Assembly: GCA_900074725.1 (NCBI GenBank)
Contig: LT598460.1
Span: forward strand, 315,502-379,501
Direction: 5' to 3'
DNA from: Lachancea dasiensis
Lineage: Eukaryota; Ascomycota; Saccharomycetes; Saccharomycetales; Saccharomycetaceae
DNA length: 64,000 bases
Below are positions 46,479 to 56,392 of the stretch, piece after piece (position 1 is the first letter of the stretch; each line of letters starts with the position of its first letter). The notes below the pieces were generated by a model. It was not told the DNA's origin. It ran no database searches and saw nothing but the letters and a program-made list of their open reading frames with translations. Position numbers and translations under genes: made by a program.

Positions 46479-47378
46479 ATGAGTGCTTTGACGTTCGTTT
46501 CACAGGAGACCACTGTCAAGACCCGCGGCAACAAAAAGCCCGTACCGGCATACTTTCCCACCTCGAAAAAGTCAATTTTGGTGCCAGACTTTGAGTTCTA
46601 CGATGCTGTCAAGTCAGCAAAGCGCGGCCTGCAGGCCACCTACGATGTCCCCATTCGCTCTGGCAAAGCTTGGAAAGCTCCCAAAGGATCAATAGTACGG
46701 ATATCAACCCCCGAGGGCCCGCAGGTGTGTGACTTCAACTGCTGGGAAGCAAACTCCGACTTCAAGGAACATTTATGGGCTTCGAGAACCAGGCAATTAC
46801 ACTCCGCACACGTATCAACGTACGACAAGCTATGGTCCAATTTACCATTTCTACGCCCACTACTCACAATAATAGACGACACATTGGCAGGTTACGGTCC
46901 TGACGAGCATGGTGGAAGAGTCCACGACTTGCTGGGAACACGGTGCGACCCCTACGTCGATAAACTCTTGAGTGGCCAGGACAATGACTTCCACTGTCAC
47001 TCCAACCTATACCGAGCTATACGTGAGTTCAATGGGGCCGAAGAGAATGTCCACGATGTGCTCAACATATTTCAAGTCACGGGCCTCAACGAAAGTGACC
47101 AATATTTTATGGAAACTTGCCCTGCCCAGAAAGGTGATTATTTTGAGTTTTTCTGCGAGGTTGATCTCATTTGCGCAATATCTGCTTGTCCTGGCGGAGA
47201 CTTGTCAAACTGGGGTTGGGGTGAAGGAGGCGAATCGGAAGAGGACAAAAATGTCTCAGATATGACCGGTGTGTGCCGCCCTCTCCGCGCCGAGGTTTTC
47301 AAGATAGAAGACGCTCGAGTTTTGGACTCCTGGGAACCACCAAAACCGGTTAACTATGAGGGAAACCATGGTTTATAG
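46479..47378 (+). CDS. DUF1989 (urea-carboxylase-associated/carboxyguanidine deiminase-like) protein
   Basis: Protein of 299 aa carrying a DUF1989 domain; I know of no S. cerevisiae counterpart. In bacteria the family occurs next to biotin-dependent urea/guanidine carboxylases, and its paired members CgdA and CgdB were shown to be carboxyguanidine deiminases in guanidine assimilation. The role of fungal members is unknown to me. Visible family features are QVCDFNCWEANSDFKEHLW, DLLGTRCDPYVDKLLSG near 150, FHCHSNLYRAI near 171, and QVTGLNESDQYFME. The Cys/His residues of the TRCDP and HCHSN motifs look like metal ligands. The Ala/Cys-rich SACPGGDLSNWGWGEGG follows. There is no targeting signal or membrane segment. 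It is divergent from a RidA gene across GATAAG sites. Confidence 0.82.
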   Translation: MSALTFVSQETTVKTRGNKKPVPAYFPTSKKSILVPDFEFYDAVKSAKRGLQATYDVPIRSGKAWKAPKGSIVRISTPEGPQVCDFNCWEANSDFKEHLWASRTRQLHSAHVSTYDKLWSNLPFLRPLLTIIDDTLAGYGPDEHGGRVHDLLGTRCDPYVDKLLSGQDNDFHCHSNLYRAIREFNGAEENVHDVLNIFQVTGLNESDQYFMETCPAQKGDYFEFFCEVDLICAISACPGGDLSNWGWGEGGESEEDKNVSDMTGVCRPLRAEVFKIEDARVLDSWEPPKPVNYEGNHGL

Positions 47379-48328
47379 TATAGTAACGAAGCTGCATACG
47401 TTTATTAACCCGCTACGTAGACAGAGGAAAAGAATACGCAAAGGGGACAACGGAAGATACAGTTACGCGGCCTATTTTTGTAACCAATACGGATCCAAAC
47501 CCCAAGGACTACAAGGACCATGAGTTTATAGGATAGGCGCCGTCCGACTGGCACGTGTAAAAAGCGAAGGGAGGCTGTAGAGGTTCAAGAATTGTTCAAA
47601 GTTTGGTTGCAGTTTTGAAAAGACACCACTTCAGATTGGATATCGAGGATACATGCAGAAGCAGTCAAGGCTGTGCTCTTGCGAATCCAAACAGCCTCGA
47701 TTTTCCAGCAAGAGGCCACTTGCTTTTCACATAGAATAGCTCAGAAAGTAGCTTCTATTGATCCCTGTTTTTTTCTTCTATCATTGACCCTGATAAATAT
47801 CCTTTTTGGCGCTTAGTCCCAATCTATTGTCAATGGACCGACTGTGAATTGACTACATTGCAATCACCTTTAAGTATCTTGGCGTTACTCTACGTACAAA
47901 CCTACAGGTTTAGATTTCTAAAGAGTGTGGAGCGAAACCTTACCTAGTGAAAGTGAGGTAATCATGGAGTCAGACCACTCAAAGGTTATCATTTGTGATA
48001 TAATGTTGCTTCTCTTTTCAATTGATATCCATTGTTTCCACATATCCATCTCCGATGTAAGCGCACTACCTAATCATCGGAAAAAGATAAGCACGTAGTG
48101 ATGCGAGAACGAGCGCCAGACTTCCCTAATAGCTCAGAGAGCACTTTCTTTAAATGGTTTTCTTCACATGCCTTTAAAGTCCAGGTTAATCTTCTTGACT
48201 TCGGCGACCCACTCGCGTACTCGGGTACCTCTTTACGGTTTTAGATATAGATAGTCCACGGTCAGTCGTAACTGGACGTGGAGACAACCGCCAAGTTTCG
48301 ACCCATTTTTAGGGCAGCCCACATCAAA
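47379..48328. other. Intergenic: DUF1989 gene 3' region and COG3 promoter
   Basis: 950 bp between plus-strand genes. No RNA gene, repeat or conserved frame was recognised. Confidence 0.45.
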
Positions 48329-50563
48329 ATGACAAGAAGCAGAGCCGGCTCTTTAGTCCAAAGCATTGCTGTGAAGCCGCCTTCAAATCTGAATTCAGTA
48401 TGTTTTACAAGATCAAAAACGCCACATTCTGAATAATATGCTAACAATGAGTAGGTCCCATCTCTATACGATGATGCAGATTTACTTCGCAAGCTCAAAG
48501 AAGTTTACCCACAAGATGAACAAGGTGAAGAGAGCGCGAAGGAAGTGAATGTGGAGCAAAAGGATAGAAATTATGAAAAATATGAAAAGTTCCTTCAAGA
48601 CCTGGAGGGGAGAAGCTCTGACTACCGTCGGGTAATAGACGATACTCAGATGGTGAATGTCCAATTGAACTACATCATAGATAAATTTTGCGACATAACT
48701 ACGGAGACTCAACAATTCACATCTTCCACCGGTCAGCTTTTCAAGGACCTTGAGCATCTCAAAACACTCCACATATCATTGAACGAGTATTTGAGCTACT
48801 TCGAGTCCCTTGAATTGGTAACACGCGAGCTTCACCATATATCTTCCTCTAGCGTTGTGAAAAAGGATTCTTTCCGGATGAGGCTAGGCAAAGTTAACTC
48901 ATCTCTTCAATTTCTAGGCGAGCATGGCGATTTCAAAGATGCTGAAACCTACCGTATCAAGTTTAAACAATGCTTGATACGCTGCTGTAATCTGATGGCC
49001 AATTACCTGACCAATTCGATTAAGGCTCTTTGCGCAGAAGTTTCCAAGTCCCTTGAGACTACCACGCAGTCCGCAACTCGAGAGGCACTCTTATACAGCA
49101 AGTTTCAGGCTCGAGCATCTGATTTTTTTCCTGTCGCAGAGCAGCTCTCTTACCACTGTTCGAATAATGCAAGGTACAGGGATGATATAAAATCTATTCT
49201 CCAAACTTGTTACGAAGAGTACTTCCAAGTAAGAACAAGACTTTTACACAAAACTATCGTGAGCCAGTTAAATAATGACGCCGACAATGAAAGTTTTTCG
49301 CTGGTGAAACATGTTCAGGACAACCTGTTATTTTTCACTCAGCTTTGTGAAAACGAATACAAGCTCGTTATTCAATTCTTCCCTGAGGTGGAGGGTAGAA
49401 ACGAGTTCAACAGGTGGCTTTTCCGGTTATGCGAGCCTCTCCATGACAGTGTTAGGGAGAAAGTTTTGAAGGAAAACGAGGTTGCAGTCCTATGTGATTC
49501 GGTAACACTGCTCAACAAATTCTATGAGTTTGAGGAAAACTCAAAGGAGTACCAGGCTCAATATAAGTCAGTTCAACTGGATAAAATACTTGAGCCACTG
49601 CTGCAAGATATTCAGTATAGATTGATTTTCAGAGCTCAAATTTATGTCGAATCACACATTGTAAACTTCAAGCCAAGTAAGGACGCTTTCATGATCAACC
49701 ACCGGAAAGCACATAGTAGCAAGCATGAAGATAACAATGACATTGTCAGCTCTTTCCTAGATACTATTTCGGACTTTGAAGGTGAAGTGGAGGAAATTCG
49801 AAGTTGCTATCCACCAGTTTTAAGAGCTGTGGCCCTGCTTTCTAGAATCTATCAAATGGTTCATTCGTCTATTTTTGACAATCTCGCCCATCATATCGTG
49901 CACGACTGCATTGAATCACTGAGGGCCGCTTTTCGACTCGTGGAACAATCAGAGAATGCCCTGGAGCCAAGGTTGGCCTATTTGAAGAACTTACTCATGC
50001 TTCGCAAGCAAGTTCAAAATTTCGAAATTCAATATGTTTGCAACGAAAAGTACGTAGATTTTTCGGGGCTTACAGAATTCTTGAGATCTCTAGCGCGGGG
50101 CGGTCTACGACAAGACTCTGGAAACTCTGTGCTTGATTTAGCGTTGGAACGTCGACCTCGCGTGGTGAACGATATGGTAGATGCACGCTCCGAGCTTACA
50201 TTGGAGTTGCGTAACGGCATTAAGATATTGACAGACACAGCAGCACGTGAAATAATTGGAAACTGTCTTGATGGACACGAAAACCTTTTGAGCAACAACG
50301 TAAAATTAAAGGACAACATAGAGACTTTACTTCCACGCATACATGAAAGACTGTGTAATTTCATTCAGAATGTCGAAGTAAGAGCACACTTAATCGATGC
50401 CATTCAGGAGTTGGTCATTCGATCTTATGCCAAGTTTTACGACACAATTGCTGAAGACGCTGAAAACGGTCGCATCGACAAAGCTGAGGTTTCCGAACTA
50501 ATTTATGTTGATGTTTTGGCAGATTATATCAATAATGTGGCTAGTGCGCTAAATCAGATTTGA
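48329..50563 (+). CDS. COG3: COG complex subunit Cog3, two exons
   Basis: Essential lobe A subunit of the conserved oligomeric Golgi complex, which tethers retrograde vesicles at the Golgi. Exon 1 (48329-48397) encodes MTRSRAGSLVQSIAV and eight further residues; exon 2 (48455-50563) continues VPSLYDDADLLRKLKEV. Together they are 725 aa (S. cerevisiae Cog3, YER157W, 801). The exon 1 peptide matches the Cog3 start MARSRKNSLVRDIAS, which an ATG-only reading of exon 2 (48545 lacks even an ATG) would lose. Conserved segments include GDFKDAETYRIKFKQCLIR, LCDSVTLLNKFYEFEE, YPPVLRAVALLSRIYQMVHS and LVERSE-like VEQSENALEPRLAYLKNLLM. It is tail to tail with TFB5. Confidence 0.93.
48398..48454 (+). other. 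Very short spliceosomal intron of COG3 (57 nt)
   Basis: 5' splice site GTATGT at 48398, branch site TGCTAAC at 48439-48445 and 3' site TAG at 48452-48454. Phase 0. The branch-to-acceptor distance is about 10 nt. A nearer AG at 48450 would break the frame. Splicing restores the Cog3 N-terminus. Confidence 0.9.
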
Positions 50564-50699
50564 CTCACCTTCTAGTCCGTACCGTCAAGTATACTCCCGG
50601 TCAGCGGCGGGAATGGTAGGAATGTGATAAGGAAATCATTAGGTATCTTGACGTACTGATCTTACATACAAATTACTTCTCACTATTATTTTATCTTAT

Positions 50700-50918
50700 T
50701 CATGTTTCTTCTTCTTCGTCCAGCGCATCGTATATGTTCTGGGACATCAGCCTGTTGAGCTCGGCTTTGACAAAGTCTACTTTACTTGGATCAATCAGTA
50801 AGTGGGTGTCGTCAAGCTCCTCTAGGATGATATCGTTCTTGTTGGTATCTATTTGCACAATAAGCGCTTTGATAGATGGATCGCACTTCACCAGAGCTCC
50901 CTTCCTTGCTCGTGGCAT
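50700..50918 (-). CDS. TFB5: TFIIH subunit Tfb5
   Basis: Smallest core subunit of TFIIH, binding Tfb2/p52 and stimulating XPB/Ssl2 in nucleotide excision repair and transcription. At 72 aa it has the same length as S. cerevisiae Tfb5 (YDR079C-A). MPRARKGALVKCDPSIKALI, ILEELDDTHLLIDPSKVDFV and LNRLMSQNIYDALDEEEET match almost residue for residue. It is divergent from VPS41 with 95 bp between the start codons, exactly as YDR079C-A and YDR080W. Confidence 0.97.
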   Translation of the reverse strand: MPRARKGALVKCDPSIKALIVQIDTNKNDIILEELDDTHLLIDPSKVDFVKAELNRLMSQNIYDALDEEEET

Positions 50919-51013
50919 TGACCTTGCTGTGCGGTTCTCATTGGAAGATAGTATTTTGTCGATTTAATCATAATGGCGAAAACACATACAAACCAACTTA
51001 ATTAAAGAATGCA

Positions 51014-53917
51014 ATGATAACTTTAAAAGGGCATGCAACCTCAAATATGAAAAACGGTACCCCCACAGCTCATCAAAATGATGTCAGCTCTGATGAAAGA
51101 GGTTCAGGTGATTTTGTGGCTTTAGCCAACGGAATGCCCTTGGATGTACAGTCAAAATCTGAGAATCCTGATGCGACTACCAATAGAGGAGAATGGAAGA
51201 ACAGTTGGGGTTTCGACAAGGAGGACCACACCCAAAATTTTGTTGAGGGTTCTGAGCCTGATATACTCTCCGATGGACACCAGAAATGCCCTAGGCAAAG
51301 TGAGGAAAGTAATGGGACTGACAAGAGCCTTGGTGATCAGGATAATGGTGAAGGTGACGATAATGGAAAGGATCAGGAAAGTGAGGATAGCGAGAGTGGT
51401 GAGGGCACTGATGAAAGCGATGAAACTGATGCTAGTGAGATTAGTGAGGATGATGATGAGGAAGAGGACGAAGAGCCTCCAATACTTCAGTATTCTAGGG
51501 TAACGAAATTGCCAAAAACCTTTTTCACAAGAGACTCCATTTCTGCTTGCCAGTTTCACGACAAAGTATTCATTTTCGCAACTCACGCTGGTTTTCTGCA
51601 TTTTACCGAGCCCGATTTTACAACAATCCGCACTTTTAAATGTCACAGATCGTCGATCACTTCCGTGTACACCGATGGAGAGTTATTTGCGTCGTCGTCC
51701 ATCGATGGTACAGTTGTCATTGGATCGGTTCGTGATGGCTCAGATCTTCTTGCTTGTGATTTCAAGAGGCCAGTTCATGCTGTTGTGCTGGATGAAAAAT
51801 ACAAGACGACAAAGACATTCGTCTCTGGGGGCATGGCTGGCGAAGTTATCTTGTCACAAAGAAACTGGCTTGGAAATAGAGTAGATGTCACAATCGAAAA
51901 GTCCCATGGCCCTATTGTTGGAATATACACGGTAGACGATGTGCTCTTTTGGATGAATGATGCTGGAATCACCTTTTATAGCATCTCGTCAAAGATGAAG
52001 CTATTACAAGTCCCATTTCCGCGCGATGAACAAGGGACTAGACCAGACCTATACTGGCCCTCTGTGCATTTCCCTGAAACTGACCGCATAATTGTTGCTT
52101 GGGCCAAACACATTTGGACCTTCAAGATCTCGCTCACTAAATTTTCCACTCACGGTCACCATCTGGGATCCATTCTTTCAAGTGCTGCTTCAAGTTTAAG
52201 AGCTACCCCAGATAAAAAAGTTGAGCAGGATCATTATTTGTACCTTTCTCTCACCTTGGCAGGCGCGGTGGCTTTTCGCAATGACCAACTACTTTGTCTC
52301 GAGGTTGCAACTAGTGAAGGCTCCAAAGATAATATGAACTGTCCTCAGCTTAGAGTTATAGATATGCTCACTGGCGAAGAAGTTCATGGAGATGAAGTTG
52401 TGTTTAAGAATTACCAAAACCTGAATGTGAACGACTACCACCTAGGAAAGCATATTGGTAAGATTTCAACGGAGTATTTCATGATTAGCTCGAGTGATGC
52501 AATATCGGCCCATGAACTCTCGCTGCGGGAACGATTTGAGTGGTTTATAGATAATGGAAGAGACTACGATGCATGGAGGACTGGTTTGTTTGCTGTTGGC
52601 CAGAAAGAAAGACTCGATGCAGGCGTGCGTCACATCGAGAGTCTAATTACCGCCAAAGAGTGGGAAGAAGCTGCCTCAGCTATTACTGAAATCTTTACCA
52701 ACGTCAATTTACAAGAAGAAGACGCTGAATTTACACAGAGCGTTCTCGATAAATGGCAGAAATTCATTATTATAATGATAGAAAATGATAGAGTTGGTGA
52801 CATTGCACCACTTATACCGACCGAGCCACCGTTGTACTGCGATGTTTATGATTTTGTTCTGAAAAAGTACTTGGAGAGCAATCAACTCCCAATGTTCTCG
52901 CATTATAGTCACCGGTGGCCAAGGGAGCTTTGGAATAGTGCCAAGTTCCAAAGTACCTTAGAAGAGCTCATTGAGCATAACGACGAAAATAACTTCGATT
53001 ACCGTAAGGAACTAGTCTTTTTACTTCTGACAGAGCAAATGGAAGTAAAAGCTGTTCCCCATTTGATCGTGATGAAAGATCCACGAGCCCTGGACATTAT
53101 AATCTCCCACAAGGTGTTACCAATGTTTTCGAGCCAGTTGTTGGAAATCGTTTTACTCCCTTATAGTGACACAATTGAAAGCTTGCTGTCCCTAAGTTTG
53201 GAAGATGCACAAATGATATTCAAAAAGTCAATTGAACTCTTAGTACGCGGTACCCATATGGTTGATGTTTCTTTCATAGTTGCAACATTATCAGAATCCC
53301 CAGCCCTGCGGATTTTGCTGTTTTTGTTCTTGAATAAAGCATCTAAAGTTGAGCCCGTGTTGATTGCACCATATGAGGATGATATGGTCAAGCTTTACTT
53401 TCAGTTCGACCACCAACATCTACTAGACTTTTTGAAGGCAAAGAACAACTATGATATTGACAAGGCGATTAACATATGCGCTGCTGACGATAAGTGTTTC
53501 GATGAGCTCATATATCTGTGGGGTAGAGTTGGAGAAACCAAAAAGGCCCTTTCACTGATCATTGACAGGCAAAATAATCCGAAACTGGCGGCCCAATTCG
53601 TGGAAAACTCTGGAGATCCTGAGTTATGGGAGTACTTTGTCTCTTACAGTATGAACAAGCCGGCATTTATAAGGGAACTGCTAGACATGAGGACTGCAAT
53701 GGGCAACGGGCATGCTGGTATAATACGACGTATACCTAGCAACCTCGAGATTGACGATCTTCAGCTTGCGCTGGAGAGTGTTACCAGAGAAAACTTTCTT
53801 AATATCAATGTAAGCGCGGGCGTTTTCAAGATAATCGATGATGAAACGACACAATTTGCACACGAATTCTTGAGGCTAAGAGAAGTGGGAAAATGTTTTG
53901 AGGTCGAAAATGCTTGA
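51014..53917 (+). CDS. VPS41: HOPS tethering subunit Vps41
   Basis: Effector subunit of the vacuolar HOPS complex that binds Ypt7 and, in the AP-3 route, AP-3 vesicles. It has 967 aa (S. cerevisiae Vps41, YDR080W, 992). The first ~155 residues are disordered and very acidic (runs of Asp/Glu/Ser), as in the S. cerevisiae protein, ending at EEPPILQYSRVTKLPKTFF. A beta-propeller of WD-like repeats follows (IRTFKCHRSSITSVYTDGEL, FVSGGMAGEVILSQRNWLGN). LLSSAASSLRATPDKK is a membrane-sensing-helix-like segment near 390. The C-terminal half is helical with the clathrin-heavy-chain repeat (DELIYLWGRVGETKKALSLI). No C-terminal RING is seen. Confidence 0.96.
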   Translation: MITLKGHATSNMKNGTPTAHQNDVSSDERGSGDFVALANGMPLDVQSKSENPDATTNRGEWKNSWGFDKEDHTQNFVEGSEPDILSDGHQKCPRQSEESNGTDKSLGDQDNGEGDDNGKDQESEDSESGEGTDESDETDASEISEDDDEEEDEEPPILQYSRVTKLPKTFFTRDSISACQFHDKVFIFATHAGFLHFTEPDFTTIRTFKCHRSSITSVYTDGELFASSSIDGTVVIGSVRDGSDLLACDFKRPVHAVVLDEKYKTTKTFVSGGMAGEVILSQRNWLGNRVDVTIEKSHGPIVGIYTVDDVLFWMNDAGITFYSISSKMKLLQVPFPRDEQGTRPDLYWPSVHFPETDRIIVAWAKHIWTFKISLTKFSTHGHHLGSILSSAASSLRATPDKKVEQDHYLYLSLTLAGAVAFRNDQLLCLEVATSEGSKDNMNCPQLRVIDMLTGEEVHGDEVVFKNYQNLNVNDYHLGKHIGKISTEYFMISSSDAISAHELSLRERFEWFIDNGRDYDAWRTGLFAVGQKERLDAGVRHIESLITAKEWEEAASAITEIFTNVNLQEEDAEFTQSVLDKWQKFIIIMIENDRVGDIAPLIPTEPPLYCDVYDFVLKKYLESNQLPMFSHYSHRWPRELWNSAKFQSTLEELIEHNDENNFDYRKELVFLLLTEQMEVKAVPHLIVMKDPRALDIIISHKVLPMFSSQLLEIVLLPYSDTIESLLSLSLEDAQMIFKKSIELLVRGTHMVDVSFIVATLSESPALRILLFLFLNKASKVEPVLIAPYEDDMVKLYFQFDHQHLLDFLKAKNNYDIDKAINICAADDKCFDELIYLWGRVGETKKALSLIIDRQNNPKLAAQFVENSGDPELWEYFVSYSMNKPAFIRELLDMRTAMGNGHAGIIRRIPSNLEIDDLQLALESVTRENFLNINVSAGVFKIIDDETTQFAHEFLRLREVGKCFEVENA

Positions 53918-54004
53918 GTTGTCGTGATAATAATATTAAATATTGTGAAGTATAAAAAACACAAAAGTTCTTAGGGGATTTTCTGGCATGATTAAAACTA
54001 TTCA

Positions 54005-56392
54005 TTAGGATGATCTTGGGCTGCGAGTTTCTGGGCCATTTTGTAAGTGCGAGGACATGTCCATTGGTGGATTAGGCGAAAAACCTCCAAAAAAGGCATT
54101 GCTCCCCATCCCAAGGCCCGGCACCATATCCACTTGATTATGCAGTTTGGCAGCAGGTTGTGAACCTTGAGATATCAATGACTGTTCTTGTTGTATCATT
54201 TGACGCTCCAACCGCTGGCTTCGCTGTCGTTTATCAGTATTACTCAGCGCTTGTTTTGCTTTCCTGATTTTTTTTAAGCAGTTATTGTAGCTGAATCTGA
54301 GCTCACCCAAGGCACGATCCGACAATCCAACTTCTCTAAACTCTGCATGCTTTAGAATATTCCCCATGGATTTTGCAATATCAATATTGGTTTGTAGGGT
54401 AGTCATAATCACAAGGCGTTGATTACCGAAACCTGGTTCACGTTGATTAGCATTGGATTGCCCAAGATAATCATGAACTGGTTCGAGGTCAAAATCGTTG
54501 CCCAAATTTAAGTCAGGATCATTTAAGGCTAGAAAATCGTTCGGTGGTAAGCTGTTAGAGGCTGGTGAATTGCTGTCTGGTATTGAATTTTGTGTATGTG
54601 GAGGTAGTGGATTGGCGGGTTGCGCCACAGATGAGTTTTGTGGAAGAGTATTGAAAACCTCATCTAAATAAGCCGTGGCGGTAGATGCTGCACTGGGGGT
54701 GGAATAAATGTGAGTAGGGACAGGCTGCGGTTGAACAGTGGTGCTTCCGAGATTTTCTCCTTCGTCAGGTGACGGAAGAACTGTTGTAGAGAATAAGTCG
54801 CTTGTGTTGTCTATGACGTCGCTTACAAGAAGATCTCTATCTACTCCGCTGTCGGAGTTGGGGTCTATATTAACGACTTGGCCAAATGCGTCGGTGCCCA
54901 CGTCCCCTGGACCAAAAGCATCCAGAGTAAAGCCCCCAGAGCCATAGTCGTCCTCATAAGTCCCTTTTTTTGGCTCTGGCTCCCAGTCGTCCACAATGGC
55001 GCTTTCAACAATCTCTTCGGAGCTCAAAAAATTTGTGTTCTTATTTTCAATGTTCAAGTCGAGTAAAATATCATAATCCCATTGCTTAACGCAATGGAAT
55101 CTCTTACTGACGTCGTAGAGTTTTCTTTCCAATGCCTCGTTTTTTTTAAATGCCATGCTGACACTCTCATTTAATTGAATCATATGCTGAGGCAAAATAC
55201 CGGAACTCTTCCAATTCGCTTTTATGGTATCCGCAGGTATTGCATCCCACGATTTCTCAATTAACTTAAAAGCGTTGGACATGTTTAGTGCACTTTGATC
55301 GTAAGTCAATACCTTCTTAACCCCTGTCTTCTTCGCAATTTTTTCTTGCAAGTCAATAAGAGCTTCGTATTGTTGAACGCGGTAGTGCGTCTTGAATTCG
55401 TCCAATACCCCCCAGTTAAAAGGTAAAAATTTACTGTTAGCAGAGGTATATACCAACCTAATATTTTTGAGTCGAAGGTTGATTATGCGATGAGAACACG
55501 AATCGTCCAAAACAATGCAAATGATCCTGTTATCAACGACAAGTCGTTTGTCCCACCATACTAACCAATCGTGGAACAGATTACTTGTGAGCCAGGATTT
55601 ACGGTTGCTATGAAACGTCAACGAAAATTTGCGAGCCACTCTTTCGCCTAAGGACGTTTGTGATGCATTATCAGGAGGATCGTTGGCGAATTGATTTCGA
55701 AAACTCTGATAATTTTCATACTTTCCGATTACTAGAGGATTCATTTTCTCAGAGCCATCAAGGTTAGCACAAAGCATAACTGTAAGGACCCCAATTCGTC
55801 GTTGAACTTGGCTGGTTTCGTACTGCGCGTTGTCCATGGGTAAGTTATAGGCCAGAAAAGTTTCATCCAAGGTGAACAGATCTCGCGCGGGAATCTTTGC
55901 TAGGTACTCCTTTAATACATTTCTTTCTTCAAAAGTCCATACCTTAGGTGGCTTTGGGAGTTCTTCATCCAAGTTTGTAATGTTAACGTCCATTTTGGAC
56001 AAAAAGTGGGTGATCCACTTGTAAGTGAAGGACCCGTTACCTTCTCGATGCTCACTCGGTATACGGTGCCATACGGATTGGGCGGTATCCTGTATAATTG
56101 GAGGTGTGATGGGTATCCCATTCCAAATACTTTGAGAAACCCATTCTTGTAGAATGCGGCGAACCAGTAGGTTATTGGGCTTCCTCAGTCGGTTAGCGCT
56201 TTTTTCGTGCTCTTTGGAGTTCATTAGCACACTTTTGCGAGCTAAAAGCCGAGAGATGGTTCCTTGAGACGGACAGGATGGCAATTGGTACGCTTCGTAA
56301 GCCCACCGTGCCAGTTCTAACTGAGTCCATCTCGGATGCCTTTCGGCCATCAGAATAATATTATACTTTTGCTCCACGGATAATAGTCCCAT
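54005..56392 (-). CDS. PDC2: Transcription regulator Pdc2 (CENP-B/pogo-like fold)
   Basis: Transcription factor that activates pyruvate decarboxylase and thiamine genes in S. cerevisiae (YDR081C, 925 aa). The ATG at 56392 gives 795 aa; the frame beyond has a GTG only. The N-terminal part is a CENP-B-type helix-turn-helix (LSVEQKYNIILMAERHPRWT) and second DNA-binding domain (WNGIPITPPIIQDTAQSVW, HREGNGSFTYKW). A pogo-like DDE nuclease fold follows (DLFTLDETFLAYNLP, IICIVLDDSCSHRIINLRL, FLPFNWGVLDEFK). ENKNTNFLSSEEIVESAIVD links to a poorly conserved Asn/Pro/Ser-rich tail. This is a host gene of transposase origin, not an active transposon: synteny with VPS41 and STN1 is conserved. Confidence 0.95.
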   Translation of the reverse strand: MGLLSVEQKYNIILMAERHPRWTQLELARWAYEAYQLPSCPSQGTISRLLARKSVLMNSKEHEKSANRLRKPNNLLVRRILQEWVSQSIWNGIPITPPIIQDTAQSVWHRIPSEHREGNGSFTYKWITHFLSKMDVNITNLDEELPKPPKVWTFEERNVLKEYLAKIPARDLFTLDETFLAYNLPMDNAQYETSQVQRRIGVLTVMLCANLDGSEKMNPLVIGKYENYQSFRNQFANDPPDNASQTSLGERVARKFSLTFHSNRKSWLTSNLFHDWLVWWDKRLVVDNRIICIVLDDSCSHRIINLRLKNIRLVYTSANSKFLPFNWGVLDEFKTHYRVQQYEALIDLQEKIAKKTGVKKVLTYDQSALNMSNAFKLIEKSWDAIPADTIKANWKSSGILPQHMIQLNESVSMAFKKNEALERKLYDVSKRFHCVKQWDYDILLDLNIENKNTNFLSSEEIVESAIVDDWEPEPKKGTYEDDYGSGGFTLDAFGPGDVGTDAFGQVVNIDPNSDSGVDRDLLVSDVIDNTSDLFSTTVLPSPDEGENLGSTTVQPQPVPTHIYSTPSAASTATAYLDEVFNTLPQNSSVAQPANPLPPHTQNSIPDSNSPASNSLPPNDFLALNDPDLNLGNDFDLEPVHDYLGQSNANQREPGFGNQRLVIMTTLQTNIDIAKSMGNILKHAEFREVGLSDRALGELRFSYNNCLKKIRKAKQALSNTDKRQRSQRLERQMIQQEQSLISQGSQPAAKLHNQVDMVPGLGMGSNAFFGGFSPNPPMDMSSHLQNGPETRSPRSS

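Noticed and set aside
54005-56392. Reading the DDE/CENP-B-like gene as a mobile pogo transposon
   Set aside because: No terminal inverted repeats were seen, the sequence matches the host regulator Pdc2 throughout its N-terminal 450 residues, and flanking genes are those of PDC2 in S. cerevisiae.
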